In this document: positions 46,798-56,128 of the stretch, piece by piece
Layout of the letters: the number at the start of each line of letters is the position of its first letter
Position numbering within the stretch: position 1 is the first letter of the stretch
Source: Acidobacteriota bacterium
GTDB lineage: Bacteria; Acidobacteriota; Terriglobia; Terriglobales; Acidobacteriaceae
Direction: 5' to 3'
DNA: 64,000 nt
NCBI GenBank assembly: GCA_018268855.1
Contig: JAFDVR010000013.1
Location: forward strand, 33,455 to 97,454
Program-made: the position numbers and the translations under genes
The notes under the pieces: generated by a model
Told to the model about the DNA's origin: nothing
Database searches by the model: none
Seen by the model: the letters and a program-made list of their open reading frames with translations, nothing else

Positions 46798-47574
46798 GTG
46801 AAGGCTATTATCCTGGCCGGTGGTCTCGGCAGCCGTCTTGCAGAAGAAACGACCCTCAAGCCGAAGCCCATGGTGGAGATCGGCGGCAGGCCCATTCTCT
46901 GGCACATTATGAAAATCTATTCGCACTACGGCATCAACGATTTCATCGTCTGCTGCGGATACAAGGGCTATGTCATCAAGGAATACTTTGCCAACCTTTT
47001 CCTTTATTCATCGGACGTAACACTCGATCTTGCGAATAATAAGATGGAGTTTCACCGTAGCGACTGCGAACCGTGGCGCGTGACCCTGGTGGATACGGGC
47101 GCTACCAGCATGACCGGCGGCCGCTTAAAGCGCGTTCTGCCTTACGTAGAGAACGAAGAGGCATTCTGCTTCACCTATGGCGATGGCGTTTCCAGCGTGA
47201 ACATCGCGGAATCCATCGAGTTCCATAAGAAGCATGGCAAACTCGTCACGCTTACCGCCACGCAGCCCACTGGCCGGTACGGTGCACTTGCTCTGGATGA
47301 CAACGGAACGACTGTTCACTCGTTTCTGGAGAAGCCGAAAGGCGATGGCAAATGGGTCAACGGTGGTTTCTTCGTCCTCTCACCCAAGGTAGGCGATTAT
47401 CTCAAAGATGATGCCACCATCTGGGAGCGCGAACCATTGGAGACGCTGGCGCATGAGGGGCAGGTCGCAGCCTATAAGCACGACGGCTTCTGGCAGCCTA
47501 TGGACACAGTCCACGATCGCAAGCTACTGGAAGAACTCTGGGACACCGGAGAGGCTCCCTGGAAGAAGTGGTAA
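46798..47574 (+). CDS. rfbF: Glucose-1-phosphate cytidylyltransferase
   Basis: Forms CDP-glucose for synthesis of 3,6-dideoxyhexoses or other CDP-sugars of LPS. 258 residues from the GTG at 46798 ([14 protein letters not shown]), with GGAGG upstream; earlier in-frame ATG lacks family residues. Conserved: [30 protein letters not shown] with the catalytic Asp, [18 protein letters not shown]. No CDP-glucose 4,6-dehydratase gene is next to it, so it stands alone here, ending in a clear terminator. Confidence 0.93.
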   Translation: MKAIILAGGLGSRLAEETTLKPKPMVEIGGRPILWHIMKIYSHYGINDFIVCCGYKGYVIKEYFANLFLYSSDVTLDLANNKMEFHRSDCEPWRVTLVDTGATSMTGGRLKRVLPYVENEEAFCFTYGDGVSSVNIAESIEFHKKHGKLVTLTATQPTGRYGALALDDNGTTVHSFLEKPKGDGKWVNGGFFVLSPKVGDYLKDDATIWEREPLETLAHEGQVAAYKHDGFWQPMDTVHDRKLLEELWDTGEAPWKKW

Positions 47575-47601
47575 CGCGCATCTTCGATGCACGCAATCTG
47601 C

Positions 47602-47645
47602 AAGGCACTATTTGCTTATGCAAATAGTGCCTTTTGCTTTTTGCT
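47602..47645 (+). terminator. Rho-independent terminator after rfbF
   Basis: 14-bp perfect stem AAGGCACTATTTGC / GCAAATAGTGCCTT (47602-47615 with 47620-47633), 4-base loop, then TTGCTTTTTGC. It lies 28 bases past the stop. Confidence 0.85.
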
Positions 47646-47701
47646 GAAGTGTCTGCGCTGCTTCTTATCGCCGCGATATACATTGGCATACGGAGATTCG
47701 A

Positions 47702-48988
47702 TTGCGAATGGAACGTGTTGGACGGCGACGTTGGCGCATTGCGGCCCTGTTGGGACTGGGCGTTCTCGTCAATTACATGGATCGTGTCAATCTGTCGGTT
47801 TCGCACGATGCTCTCCATCAGAGCTTCGCCATCTCCGACGTAACTTTCGGTTATCTGCTCAGTGCATATAACTTCACCTACTGTCTTTGTCAGCTTCCCA
47901 TGGGAGTTGTGCTCGATAAATTCGGCGTCAAACGCGTCGGCAGAGTGTCCACTTTTTTGTGGAGTATTGCATCGTTTGCGGCTGCGATAGCAAACAGCGT
48001 TCCTGCATTTTTTGGAGCGCGTTTTCTGCTTGGCATTGGCGAGTCGCCGATCTTTCCTTCGAATGCGAAGGCTATCGGCCACTGGTTTCCACGTCACGAA
48101 CGCAGTTTCGCCACGGCGCTTTTCGATTCAGCCGCAAAGTTCTCATCTGCAATCGGCGTCCCTCTTATCGGCATTCTCCTGCTGCATGTTGGCTGGCGCA
48201 TGAGCTTTGCGTTTACTGGACTCATTAGCCTCATCTATTTTGTTCTATTCACCACCATCTATCGCGAACCGGAGGAAGACGCGCGTCTCACGCCGGAAGA
48301 GTGGGCGCACATCCATTCCCAGCACACCTCGACGGAAGTGCTGCACGAAAAAGGTTTCCAGTTCACATTGCCGCAGTTGCTCATGCAGCCCAAGGTCATC
48401 GGACTCTCACTCGGCGTCTGCGCATACAACTATGTTTTCTACCTGCTGCTCACCTGGTTGCCAACGTATCTTTCGCAATCGCTCGGCATCGACCTGCTGC
48501 ACTCATTTCTCTATACCGGTTTTCCATGGCTTGTTGCCACTGCAGTCGATCTGGCAGTTGGTGGCTGGTTTGTGGATTGGCTGATCCATCGCGGAGTACA
48601 TCCAGGTAAGTTGCGCATCGGTGTGTTGATTATTGGCATGATTTTCGGCCTTGGAATCCTGGGCGCTGCTCCGGCGCATACCGCCGCTTCGGCGCTTTTC
48701 TGGATAACGATCTCGCTGGCGGGACTCTCGGCCGCGGCACCCATCGTGTGGTCCGCACCCTCGCTCATCGCGCCGCGTGCCAATGTTGCTACCGTAGGCG
48801 GCATCGTCAACTTCTCCGGTCAACTCGCGGCCATTACAGCGCCCATTGTTACCGGATATCTTGTAGCGCGCACACATTCCTTCGCCAGCGCATTTGTGGT
48901 TGCAGGCGTTTGTCTTGCGGTGGGCACGCTCTCGTACGCTACATTATTGCGCTCGGTAGAGCCGATGAAGGCTCACCGCGCCGGGTAG
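47702..48988 (+). CDS. MFS transporter, anion:cation symporter (ACS) type
   Basis: 428 residues, twelve predicted membrane helices. NYMDRVNLSVSHDAL in the first helix and GVVLDKFGVKRVG after helix 2 are ACS features, as are RFLLGIGESPIFPSNAKAIGHWFPRHERSFATALFDS and TPEEWAHI in the central loop. Family members carry hexuronates, galactonate and other organic anions with H+ or Na+. TTG 47702 (GGAG six bases upstream) or ATG 47708 are both workable starts. It runs 16 bases into the convergent MBL-fold gene. Confidence 0.88.
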   Translation: MRMERVGRRRWRIAALLGLGVLVNYMDRVNLSVSHDALHQSFAISDVTFGYLLSAYNFTYCLCQLPMGVVLDKFGVKRVGRVSTFLWSIASFAAAIANSVPAFFGARFLLGIGESPIFPSNAKAIGHWFPRHERSFATALFDSAAKFSSAIGVPLIGILLLHVGWRMSFAFTGLISLIYFVLFTTIYREPEEDARLTPEEWAHIHSQHTSTEVLHEKGFQFTLPQLLMQPKVIGLSLGVCAYNYVFYLLLTWLPTYLSQSLGIDLLHSFLYTGFPWLVATAVDLAVGGWFVDWLIHRGVHPGKLRIGVLIIGMIFGLGILGAAPAHTAASALFWITISLAGLSAAAPIVWSAPSLIAPRANVATVGGIVNFSGQLAAITAPIVTGYLVARTHSFASAFVVAGVCLAVGTLSYATLLRSVEPMKAHRAG

Positions 48989-49992
48989 TGCACGGTCTTC
49001 GATGTGCGTGGGTTGAAGATGTCGAACGCTCCATCGCGATGTGCGCTGACCTTGAGGTAATAACCGTCCTTGCCGCCATCCAGATTGGCGATACGTGCAT
49101 CCGCAGTGTTGGCCTTGCCGCCTTCTGCTGAGCGATGCAACTGCCAGAGGTCCATCTCTTTGACATCATTCAGTGTTTTGAGCGTAGCGAGCGATCCACC
49201 CTTTTTCGTGCCATTGTCCATGACCGCTATCTGCGGCTGCACGGCAGCAACATACGCGGGACTGGAACTCTGATACCAGCCATGGTGCGACACCACCAGC
49301 AGAGACACCTTGCCAATTCTGTTCACAGGACACATCAACTCGCGTTCCATGTCCCAGGTCAGATCGCCAAGATCGCTAGTGCGGAATTTTCCAAAGCTGA
49401 TTACAGTGCCGACTGATTTGCCATTTTCCGTTTCATCGTGCGGACGCGCTTCAGATTTCGCGCAGAACGGATTTATTTGTCCGGCTCCTGATAGCGGTTT
49501 TGAAATCACCTTGCCGTCTGCACTCACCACGCGCACCTGCATCCCTTTGAAGGGAAGCACTTCGCCTACGGCTGCAATTTTGCGGCGCGCTTTGCCTTCC
49601 GCAATCAGCTTCATGTACTCGTCAAATCCGCTCACACATGTGCGGCAATGCTCGTACAGCGCGCCATGATCGATAAACGTTCCCACGGGGATCAGCGAGA
49701 GGAGGTTTTTGACACCGCCAATATGGTCGTCATGGAAGTGCGTGATGATAACGTCGTCGATTTTGCTCAGGCCAGCCAGTTTGGCTACTTCCACAATGCG
49801 TTTGGCATCACGGGAATCGTGGCCGCCCCAGCCTGTATCTATCAGCAGCGATTCATGATTAGGCGTAACGAACAGCGTCGCCTGTCCGCCCTCCACATCC
49901 ACAAAGTAGATGTCCAGTGACTTCGGGCTCTGTGCCGGCGCCAACGGAGCCAGCATTGTTCCCAGGCACACCATCATCGCTGCAAGCTTCAT
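48973..49992 (-). CDS. Secreted metallo-beta-lactamase-fold hydrolase (ComEC-C-like)
   Basis: 339 residues with a signal peptide (MKLAAMMVCLGTMLAPLAPAQS), so periplasmic. The motif THFHDDHIGG gives the metal-binding His and Asp residues; further ligands are in VVSHHGW. LDIYFVDVEGGQATLFVTPNHESLLIDTGWGG resembles the C-terminal domain of ComEC and other extracellular MBL-fold nucleases or lipases. Ribosome binding site GGAGGAATCACA is ideal. Substrate unknown. Confidence 0.85.
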   Translation of the reverse strand: MKLAAMMVCLGTMLAPLAPAQSPKSLDIYFVDVEGGQATLFVTPNHESLLIDTGWGGHDSRDAKRIVEVAKLAGLSKIDDVIITHFHDDHIGGVKNLLSLIPVGTFIDHGALYEHCRTCVSGFDEYMKLIAEGKARRKIAAVGEVLPFKGMQVRVVSADGKVISKPLSGAGQINPFCAKSEARPHDETENGKSVGTVISFGKFRTSDLGDLTWDMERELMCPVNRIGKVSLLVVSHHGWYQSSSPAYVAAVQPQIAVMDNGTKKGGSLATLKTLNDVKEMDLWQLHRSAEGGKANTADARIANLDGGKDGYYLKVSAHRDGAFDIFNPRTSKTVHYPAR

Positions 49993-50052
49993 TGTGATTC
50001 CTCCAAATGAATGTCGGAAGAATCATACGGGAACGGCAGAGATTATGTTGGG

Positions 50053-51264
50053 TTACACCTGGTTGTCGCCTTTCGCATCTCCCAGTTCAACCTTTACATC
50101 CATCCGCTTCCGTCCACGGAAAATCGTCACGGTAACGGTATCTCCAGCATGATGCGAATTCAGGGCGGCAGAGATGTCCTGCATGCTCGCAACCTCTTGA
50201 CCGTCGATCGCAACCACAAAGTCACCGCCCAGCATCACCGGTGTGTTGCCGAGATAGGCCTTCTGATTGCCACCACGCAGGCCGGCACGTTCCGCAGCAC
50301 CGCCCGGAAATACCCGCTGGATAAGCACGCCATAATCGGCGGACAGTCCCATCTGGTCGGCAAGATCGGGCCCAATTTCCAACGGAACAAATGCCAACGT
50401 AGGCCGGCGCACGCGGCCATATTTTGCCAGGTCTTCCAACATCGAGCGAGCTGTCGTGATCGGAATGGCAAACCCGATGCCAGCGCTCTGGTCTACGCCG
50501 TTGTTTGAAGCAATCATGGTGTTGATACCGATCACTTGTCCCTTGGAGTTCATTAGCGGCCCGCCCGAGTTGCCAGGGTTGATCGCCGCGTCTGTCTGGA
50601 TGGCGTTATCGATTGCGGATCCTGTCGGACCACGAATGGAGCGGATGGCCGAGATGATGCCGCGCGTCATCGTGCCGGACAATCCAAAAGGATTGCCAAT
50701 AGCAAACACCTTCTGTCCCACCTGAAGGTTGTTGCCGGACGCCAGTTCTGCAGGATGAAGGTTCGGCGCATTAATCTGCAAGAGCGCCAGATCGTGGCCC
50801 TTGTCTACTCCAACAACCGTTGCTTTGTACTTATGCTTGTCGCTCAGCGTTACTTCAACGCGTTGCGCGTTATCAATCACGTGATTGTTCGTGAGGATAT
50901 GCCCCTGTTTATCAAGGATGAAGCCCGATCCTTGCCCTTGTTGCGGTACCGCGCCATAAAAGAAGTCGAAGGCCACGGCAGTGGAAGTGATATTAACCAC
51001 GCTCGGCAGCATGCGTTTGTAGACGGCGATATTGTTCTGTTCTTCTGCGTCAAACGCCGGTTCGGCGCGCGCTTCGGTCAACTCGAAATGGCCCAGAGGT
51101 CCCTTCAGTGTTGCCAGATGAGTGTTACCCAGACCAACGCTGGACGACACTTTCTCCATAAGCGCAGCCACTGTTCCTGTGCGCCAGATATGAGTGGTGA
51201 GGTAATAGAAACTTCCAACCAGCAGTAAAACCAGCAATACGCGGCGAAACTTGTTTTCGTGCAT
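50053..51264 (-). CDS. HtrA/Deg-like serine protease with PDZ domain
   Basis: Periplasmic quality-control protease, anchored by one N-terminal membrane helix (FRRVLLVLLLVGSFYYLTT). 403 residues. The trypsin-like domain has the triad: His in LTNNHVIDNA, Asp in DKGHDLALL, Ser in NPGNSGGPLMN. A C-terminal PDZ domain runs from about residue 300 (YGVLIQRVFPGGAAERAGL, VVAIDGQEVASM). The single PDZ and membrane anchor point to the DegS kind. It is followed by a 60-base gap from the coaE stop, same strand. Confidence 0.92.
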   Translation of the reverse strand: MHENKFRRVLLVLLLVGSFYYLTTHIWRTGTVAALMEKVSSSVGLGNTHLATLKGPLGHFELTEARAEPAFDAEEQNNIAVYKRMLPSVVNITSTAVAFDFFYGAVPQQGQGSGFILDKQGHILTNNHVIDNAQRVEVTLSDKHKYKATVVGVDKGHDLALLQINAPNLHPAELASGNNLQVGQKVFAIGNPFGLSGTMTRGIISAIRSIRGPTGSAIDNAIQTDAAINPGNSGGPLMNSKGQVIGINTMIASNNGVDQSAGIGFAIPITTARSMLEDLAKYGRVRRPTLAFVPLEIGPDLADQMGLSADYGVLIQRVFPGGAAERAGLRGGNQKAYLGNTPVMLGGDFVVAIDGQEVASMQDISAALNSHHAGDTVTVTIFRGRKRMDVKVELGDAKGDNQV

Positions 51265-51324
51265 TCCGTCCTCTATCCCCGTGGGAGAAATCCTGGTCCG
51301 TTGGCCCCTAAGGGATGAATGTAG

Positions 51325-51984
51325 TCATTTGGACGCGACCGCCGCCGCTTCCGTCTGCAACACGGGCCAGATTTCATTGATTTTTCGTTCTAATTGTTCG
51401 ATATTTCCGTTATTTTCGATGACGAAATCACTCTTTTCGATCTTCTTTTCGTCTGAAATTTGTAAAGCCAGCCGGCGTTCGGCGTCCGCCTCAAGCGCCA
51501 TGCGAGACGATTCCTCTGCTCCTGAAGCCATCGCGCGTTGCACAAAACGTGCACGCTTATTGGCTTTGGTTGCCATCACAAGAAGGATGCGATCGAACCG
51601 TTTCTCGTTCAGTACCGTGTAATCCGTCTCAAACACCAATGCTGACTCCACCATCGCCACTCCAGACGGGTATTTCGTGTCCAAATCTTTTACCCAGGCG
51701 CTCTGCCAGGCCAGTACGGCAGGATGAACAATTGCTTCCAGTTCTTTCACGCGGCCTTCACTGAAAGCCATCTGGGCAAGCACTTTGCGATCAAGGGTCC
51801 CATGTGGGAGAAGTACGTTCTTACCAAATCTTTCCACGATAGATACGTAGATGCTTTCGCCCGGTTCCATCAATTGACGCGCGACCTCGTCTGACGAGAT
51901 AACATGCGCGCCGCGCTCTGCGAACATGCGCGCAACTGTGGATTTGCCGCTGCCCAGACCGCCGGTGATGGCAACGCGTAGCAC
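51325..51984 (-). CDS. coaE: Dephospho-CoA kinase
   Basis: Last step of coenzyme A synthesis. 219 residues from the GTG at 51984 (VLRVAITGGLGSGKST). P-loop GGLGSGKS, then HVISSDEVARQLMEPG, AIVHPAV and VFETDY-type segments fit CoaE. In-frame codons upstream lie inside folD and lack conservation, so the short start is right. Five bases after the folD stop, hence co-transcribed with folD. Confidence 0.93.
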   Translation of the reverse strand: MLRVAITGGLGSGKSTVARMFAERGAHVISSDEVARQLMEPGESIYVSIVERFGKNVLLPHGTLDRKVLAQMAFSEGRVKELEAIVHPAVLAWQSAWVKDLDTKYPSGVAMVESALVFETDYTVLNEKRFDRILLVMATKANKRARFVQRAMASGAEESSRMALEADAERRLALQISDEKKIEKSDFVIENNGNIEQLERKINEIWPVLQTEAAAVASK

Positions 51985-51989
51985 GCTGG

Positions 51990-52928
51990 CTACACCAGGC
52001 CCCGGCGTGCCTTCGCCGCAGTCAGCGTGTTCTGCATCAACATCGCAATCGTCAGAGCTCCCACTCCGCCCGGAACAGGAGTGTATGCGCCGCTGATGGC
52101 AAAGGCACGAGGATCGATATCTCCTACTACCGTCGAGCCGCGTTTTTCCATCGACTCCTTGCGCGATGCGTTGCCGGGGAACCACCTTGCTACAAGTGCG
52201 GCGTCTTCCACGCGATTGATGCCTACATCGATCAGTACAGCGCCCGGTTTCACCATATCTTCCGTGATGAACGCAGGCCGCCCAATGGCGGCAACCAGAA
52301 TATCCGCATGCCGTGTAATGGCAGCGAGATCGCGCGTTCTGGAGTGGCAGATTGTCACCGTTGCGCTCTCGTTGAGCAGCATCATCGCAGCGGGTTTGCC
52401 CACAATATCGCTGCGGCCTACCACCACCGCCTGTTGCCCTGCGATAGCGAGCTGGCTGCGCTTCAAAATCTCAATAATGCCCGCAGGCGTACATGGCGCG
52501 AGAGCGCGCTGGCCACTCTGTACGCGGCCTACATTTACAGGGTGAAATCCGTCCACGTCCTTTGATGGATCGACAGACTCAAGCAGCCGCTTCGTATCCA
52601 CGTGCTTCGGTAAAGGAAGCTGGATGAGAATGCCATCGATGTCCTCACGGGCATTCAGTTCCGCAATGATGGCGAGCATGTCGTCGGTGGTAACGCTCTC
52701 TGGCGGGGTCAGCATTTCGCTAAAGATGCCCAGGTCGCCGCATGTCTTTACCTTGCTGCGGACGTAAATCTGCGATGCGGGATCGGTGCCCACCAGAACC
52801 ACGGCGAGTCCGGGCGTGATACCGTTGCGGCGAAGAACATCTACTTCCGCCGCTACTTCAGCCTTGATGGTTGCTGCGATTGCGTTGCCGTCGAGCTTGA
52901 GAGGTTGTGTAGTCATCCTGTTCTTCAT
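51990..52928 (-). CDS. folD: Bifunctional methylenetetrahydrofolate dehydrogenase/cyclohydrolase
   Basis: Supplies 10-formyl-THF for purine and fMet-tRNA synthesis. 312 residues. Conserved: VLVGTDPASQIYVRSKVKTCGD with the catalytic Lys and Tyr, GILIQLPLPKHVD, DVDGFHP, CTPAGIIEIL, VVGRSDIVGKPAAMMLL and the C-terminal PGGVGALTIAMLMQNT. Length slightly above E. coli FolD (288) due to a small insert (VEDAALVARWFPGNASRKESMEKRG). An ATG four codons in is an alternative start. Confidence 0.95.
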   Translation of the reverse strand: MKNRMTTQPLKLDGNAIAATIKAEVAAEVDVLRRNGITPGLAVVLVGTDPASQIYVRSKVKTCGDLGIFSEMLTPPESVTTDDMLAIIAELNAREDIDGILIQLPLPKHVDTKRLLESVDPSKDVDGFHPVNVGRVQSGQRALAPCTPAGIIEILKRSQLAIAGQQAVVVGRSDIVGKPAAMMLLNESATVTICHSRTRDLAAITRHADILVAAIGRPAFITEDMVKPGAVLIDVGINRVEDAALVARWFPGNASRKESMEKRGSTVVGDIDPRAFAISGAYTPVPGGVGALTIAMLMQNTLTAAKARRGLV

Positions 52929-53060
52929 GTTACCGGATGGTTTCCAGCCGCCAATCTGCGACGAAGGTAATCAACTATTTTCCAGTGGAGAAAACCCGCA
53001 CAAATGGTTGACGTCTAACGATTCAACTTGCACACCAGAGGCGAGGAGGAGAAGAGCACA

Positions 53061-53303
53061 ATGATGACGCCACAGATGACGGAAAAGTTTGCGACTGCTG
53101 ACCTGAGTGCTCTTCGCAACGACCTGTTGCAAACAGGCCTGGATTCCTTTCAAGCGGCTGAGTTGATCGCTTCGTTTCTTACCGGGCGAGGTTACGGCGT
53201 CTCGCAGGATGATGCTTTTGCAGCGGCAGCACGCATCGAAGCGGAACGCTGTTCGACGGAAACGATGCAAACAGAGCTGGAGCGCATCGCGCTCATTATG
53301 TAG
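53061..53303 (+). CDS. Small unknown protein, 80 residues
   Basis: Preceded by AGGAGGAGAAG about ten bases upstream of ATG 53061. Acidic, helical: TADLSALRNDLLQTGLDSFQAAELIASFLTGRGYGVS, then DDAFAAAARIEAERC. No signal peptide or membrane segment. No recognised family. It lies alone, divergent from folD and convergent with the permease gene, whose stop abuts its own. The good ribosome binding site and sensible composition support a real gene. Confidence 0.55.
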   Translation: MMTPQMTEKFATADLSALRNDLLQTGLDSFQAAELIASFLTGRGYGVSQDDAFAAAARIEAERCSTETMQTELERIALIM

Positions 53304-54572
53304 CTACTCGTATTTGAGTGTTTCCACTGGATTGAGCGATGCAGCGCGATTAGCCGGCAAGGTCCCGAAGACAACACCGACCAGAATGCTGGTGAACAAG
53401 GCGATAATCACGGATAACCAGCTAAATGGAAGGTTGAATGGTGTAAGCAACTGAACACTGATGGGTACAGAGATACCAACCAGTGTTCCGATCAATCCTC
53501 CTCCCAGGGAAAGCAAAACCGACTCTGTCAAAAACTGCATGCGAATTTCGCGCTTTGTAGCTCCAAGTGCTTTGCGAATGCCAATCTCACGCGTGCGCGC
53601 GCTCACATTGGCCAACATGCTGTTCATAATGCCCACGCCGGAAACCACCAGCGTAATGGCAGCGGCAAGCGTGAGCACCAGCGTCAGCATGTCCGCAATC
53701 TGGGCCATAATGCGCAACACGCCAGTCATAATGAAGGCATTGAACACGGTTGTTGGTCTATGCCTCGACTGAATAACGGCCTTGATCTGCTGCGCAGCAC
53801 GGGGAACCTCAGCCGTGTTCTGCATGCGAAAGAAAATTTCTTTTACAACATCTGTGCCGGTGAGGTACCGAAGAACAGGGTAGGGAATCAGCATCGTTCG
53901 ATCGCTGATCTCCGACATGCCGAACGTTTCCACACGCTGCTTGAAGACTCCACTTACGGTGAACGGAATGCCGCGAATCGTGATGTGCTGGCCCACCGCA
54001 TTATCCACACTGCCGAACAGTTGCTTCGCCAACGGCTCTACAACGATGGCGACCTTTGTATGCTGTGAAGCGTCCTGGTCATCAAAGAAACGCCCAGCCA
54101 GAATCGCAAGATTGCGAACATCTTTATACTGTGGCGACACGCCCAGCAGCATTACGTCCTGTGTTACACCGCTGCCTATGCCGATGCTGTCGTGGTATTC
54201 AGCCATCGGCGAGGAACCGATAATTCCCGGGACCTGCTCGCGAACGGCAGCCTCATCGTCGTGCGTCATAAAGTCCGACGTGACGGTGTTGTTCGGACCC
54301 GCCACGGTGCCACCGACGTACTGCATCTCCACCATGCCGGGGCCGATGCTTGAGATCATGTCCAGGGCATATTGTTTGCCGGTCATCCCAAGCGTCACAA
54401 CAAGAATGATGGAAGCCGAGCCGATGACCATACCGAGCATGGTCAAAAGAAAGCGCACCTTGCTGGCGCGAAAACTGTCCATGGCGATCTGCAGCGTTTC
54501 AGAGAAGACCATGGTGGTCTTCGCCGAATTGAGCGTGCGATCGAAACTATGTTTACTGGCTGCGGCCGACAT
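53304..54572 (-). CDS. MacB/FtsX-type ABC transporter permease
   Basis: 422 residues. One N-terminal membrane helix (FLLTMLGMVIGSASIILVV), a periplasmic MacB-like core domain (about 60-290), and three C-terminal helices in the FtsX domain (LTLVLTLAAAITLVVSGVGIMNSML, then ...TREIGIRKALGATKREIRMQFL). MacB-type permeases export peptides, lipids or heme or act as mechanotransmitters. The matching ATPase is not adjacent; it may be elsewhere. An internal ATG at 54512 is an alternative start. Confidence 0.89.
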   Translation of the reverse strand: MSAAASKHSFDRTLNSAKTTMVFSETLQIAMDSFRASKVRFLLTMLGMVIGSASIILVVTLGMTGKQYALDMISSIGPGMVEMQYVGGTVAGPNNTVTSDFMTHDDEAAVREQVPGIIGSSPMAEYHDSIGIGSGVTQDVMLLGVSPQYKDVRNLAILAGRFFDDQDASQHTKVAIVVEPLAKQLFGSVDNAVGQHITIRGIPFTVSGVFKQRVETFGMSEISDRTMLIPYPVLRYLTGTDVVKEIFFRMQNTAEVPRAAQQIKAVIQSRHRPTTVFNAFIMTGVLRIMAQIADMLTLVLTLAAAITLVVSGVGIMNSMLANVSARTREIGIRKALGATKREIRMQFLTESVLLSLGGGLIGTLVGISVPISVQLLTPFNLPFSWLSVIIALFTSILVGVVFGTLPANRAASLNPVETLKYE

Positions 54573-54634
54573 GCTCTCTCATGCTATCCGAAGACAAATT
54601 TGCTACGCTTAGATAAAAGCGTCGCACGCCCTGC

Positions 54635-54724
54635 GGAGGGATGTGTGAGTGGTTGAAACAGGCTGTCTTGAAAACAGCTTTACCTTGACGGGTAACGGGG
54701 GTTCGAATCCCTCTCCCTCCGCCA
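54635..54724 (+). tRNA. tRNA-Ser (anticodon UGA)
   Basis: A class II tRNA of about 90 bases with encoded CCA. Acceptor stem GGAGGGA/TCCCTCC (54635-54641 with 54714-54720), discriminator G and CCA at 54722-54724. The anticodon stem GCTGT/ACAGC (54662-54666 with 54674-54678) holds loop CTTGAAA with anticodon TGA at 54669-54671. A long variable arm and GGTTCGAATCC T-arm follow. Reads UCA codons (UCN partly by wobble). The unknown gene block begins just after it. Confidence 0.95.
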
Positions 54725-54847
54725 CTCGATCTTTGGACGTGATTTTTATCGCGCTCGATTCAATTTTCAGGCCCGGATTCTGGAGAAGCGCTGCCTGTGG
54801 CGGCACTTTATTTTGGCAGTTCGGCGAATGGCCGAATCAGGTAGTTA

Positions 54848-55774
54848 TTATTCGTTCCTGAGTGTGTAGCCCGGCGAAAATTCGGGCCGGCCAAGACGTT
54901 TCTGTTCCATCCAACGAAGCACGAAAACTTCCGCAGGTTCGGTCAGGCTCCCAGTCGCTTCATTTCTGCACACCTCAAGGATGGAATGTGCTGCCAAGTC
55001 CTTGTAGTAATCGATGTCCGGCTCGACGGTTACCCAGTTGCTTCCAGAGACGCAATCGAGTGGATTGGTATGGAAGGTCAACTGGACATTTGCTTCCGGA
55101 TATTCAACTTGCTTCCAACTGAGGGTAGCTCCCGGATGAAAGATGCCAGCTCCATGTTCCGGCTCAAAGATTCCCTTTGCTGCCGCAGTTCGCACCGCAT
55201 CGATAAGTGCTGCATCACAATAGGCGAAGAAACGGTCTTGTGCCGGAAACTTGTGGTCCCACCTGATCTGCCGAATATAGGAAACAGGGGAGCGGCCGCC
55301 GAGATCGATTGCATCCATGGCTGTAACCAGATTCAGCATGCAAGCCAAAGACTTTGAGCCGTTCGTCTCCCACATCTGTGAGAAACGCTGTTTTGCATCC
55401 TCTTCCGACTGGCCCGGAAGAGGTGCCAGAAACGACAGTCTGGCTTTTGCTGCCTCCCAGGAAAACCCGGCATAGTTGAAGACGGGGTCCTTAGGAATCA
55501 ACATCAGATCAACGGTCACTTCTTCTGCTGGCGACAATTTCACGGGTGCATAGCCGGCTTGCCGGAAACCCTCAACGAACGCAATAACGGCGTAGTTGTC
55601 GCCGAAGTTGTTATAGAACGGCAATCCTTGGACTCTGATCTGTCCGGAGGTAAACTCCTGCCGGATAATCTGCTTTTGATTGCCATCTATAACTGTGAGG
55701 AGAAGCTGTGTGCCTGCCGGGAAGATCTGACCAGTTCCATCGAAGACCCTGACTACCAGGCTGCTCGTACTCAT
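54848..55774 (-). CDS. Unknown protein with N-terminal beta-sandwich-like region
   Basis: 308 residues, no signal peptide. The first 95 residues (LVVRVFDGTGQIFPAGTQLLL, RVQGLPFYNNFGDNYAVIAF, EVTVDLMLIP) look like a carboxypeptidase-regulatory or transthyretin-like beta-sandwich. The remainder is mixed, with conserved-looking SFLAPLPGQSEEDAKQRF, IRWDHKFPAQDRFF and VEPDIDYYKDLAAHSILEV. I do not recognise the C-terminal part. Last of three leftward genes, nine bases past the small coiled-coil gene. Confidence 0.75.
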   Translation of the reverse strand: MSTSSLVVRVFDGTGQIFPAGTQLLLTVIDGNQKQIIRQEFTSGQIRVQGLPFYNNFGDNYAVIAFVEGFRQAGYAPVKLSPAEEVTVDLMLIPKDPVFNYAGFSWEAAKARLSFLAPLPGQSEEDAKQRFSQMWETNGSKSLACMLNLVTAMDAIDLGGRSPVSYIRQIRWDHKFPAQDRFFAYCDAALIDAVRTAAAKGIFEPEHGAGIFHPGATLSWKQVEYPEANVQLTFHTNPLDCVSGSNWVTVEPDIDYYKDLAAHSILEVCRNEATGSLTEPAEVFVLRWMEQKRLGRPEFSPGYTLRNE

Positions 55775-55782
55775 ATGTCCCC

Positions 55783-56112
55783 CTAGACGGATATGGCCTT
55801 CGAAACAAGCTGAGATCCGATATCTACGGCTTTATTGACAGCGTTCAGCACTTCCGCAATGTTCTCAAGATGATGGATGCTGGCAGTTAGCGTCTCTTGT
55901 TCCGTATTGAGTTGCAGGATAAGATTCGAAACCTCAGGATCATCATCGTGAAAGATGCTGTCTATCGCCTTCCAGTAGTTCGCACGACTACGAACAATTT
56001 GGCTGCGCAGTTGCTCTATCTGTTCGGGAGTAGCTCCTTGCTGCTTAAACGTATCGAGACTTCCCCTAAGCAAAAAGTACTGGTCTTCGAGTGCTTGTAA
56101 AGATTGGTTCAT
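55783..56112 (-). CDS. Unknown small coiled-coil protein
   Basis: 109 residues, nearly all helix, with heptad-like stretches (SLQALEDQYFLLRGSLDTFKQ, EQIEQLRSQIVRSRANYWKAI and LNTEQETLTASIHHLENIAEVL). No signal peptide. Nothing recognised. It lies 16 bases after the lipoprotein gene and 8 before the beta-sandwich gene; the three clearly share a transcript. Confidence 0.7.
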   Translation of the reverse strand: MNQSLQALEDQYFLLRGSLDTFKQQGATPEQIEQLRSQIVRSRANYWKAIDSIFHDDDPEVSNLILQLNTEQETLTASIHHLENIAEVLNAVNKAVDIGSQLVSKAISV

Positions 56113-56128
56113 CGAACTCTCCTTTCGA

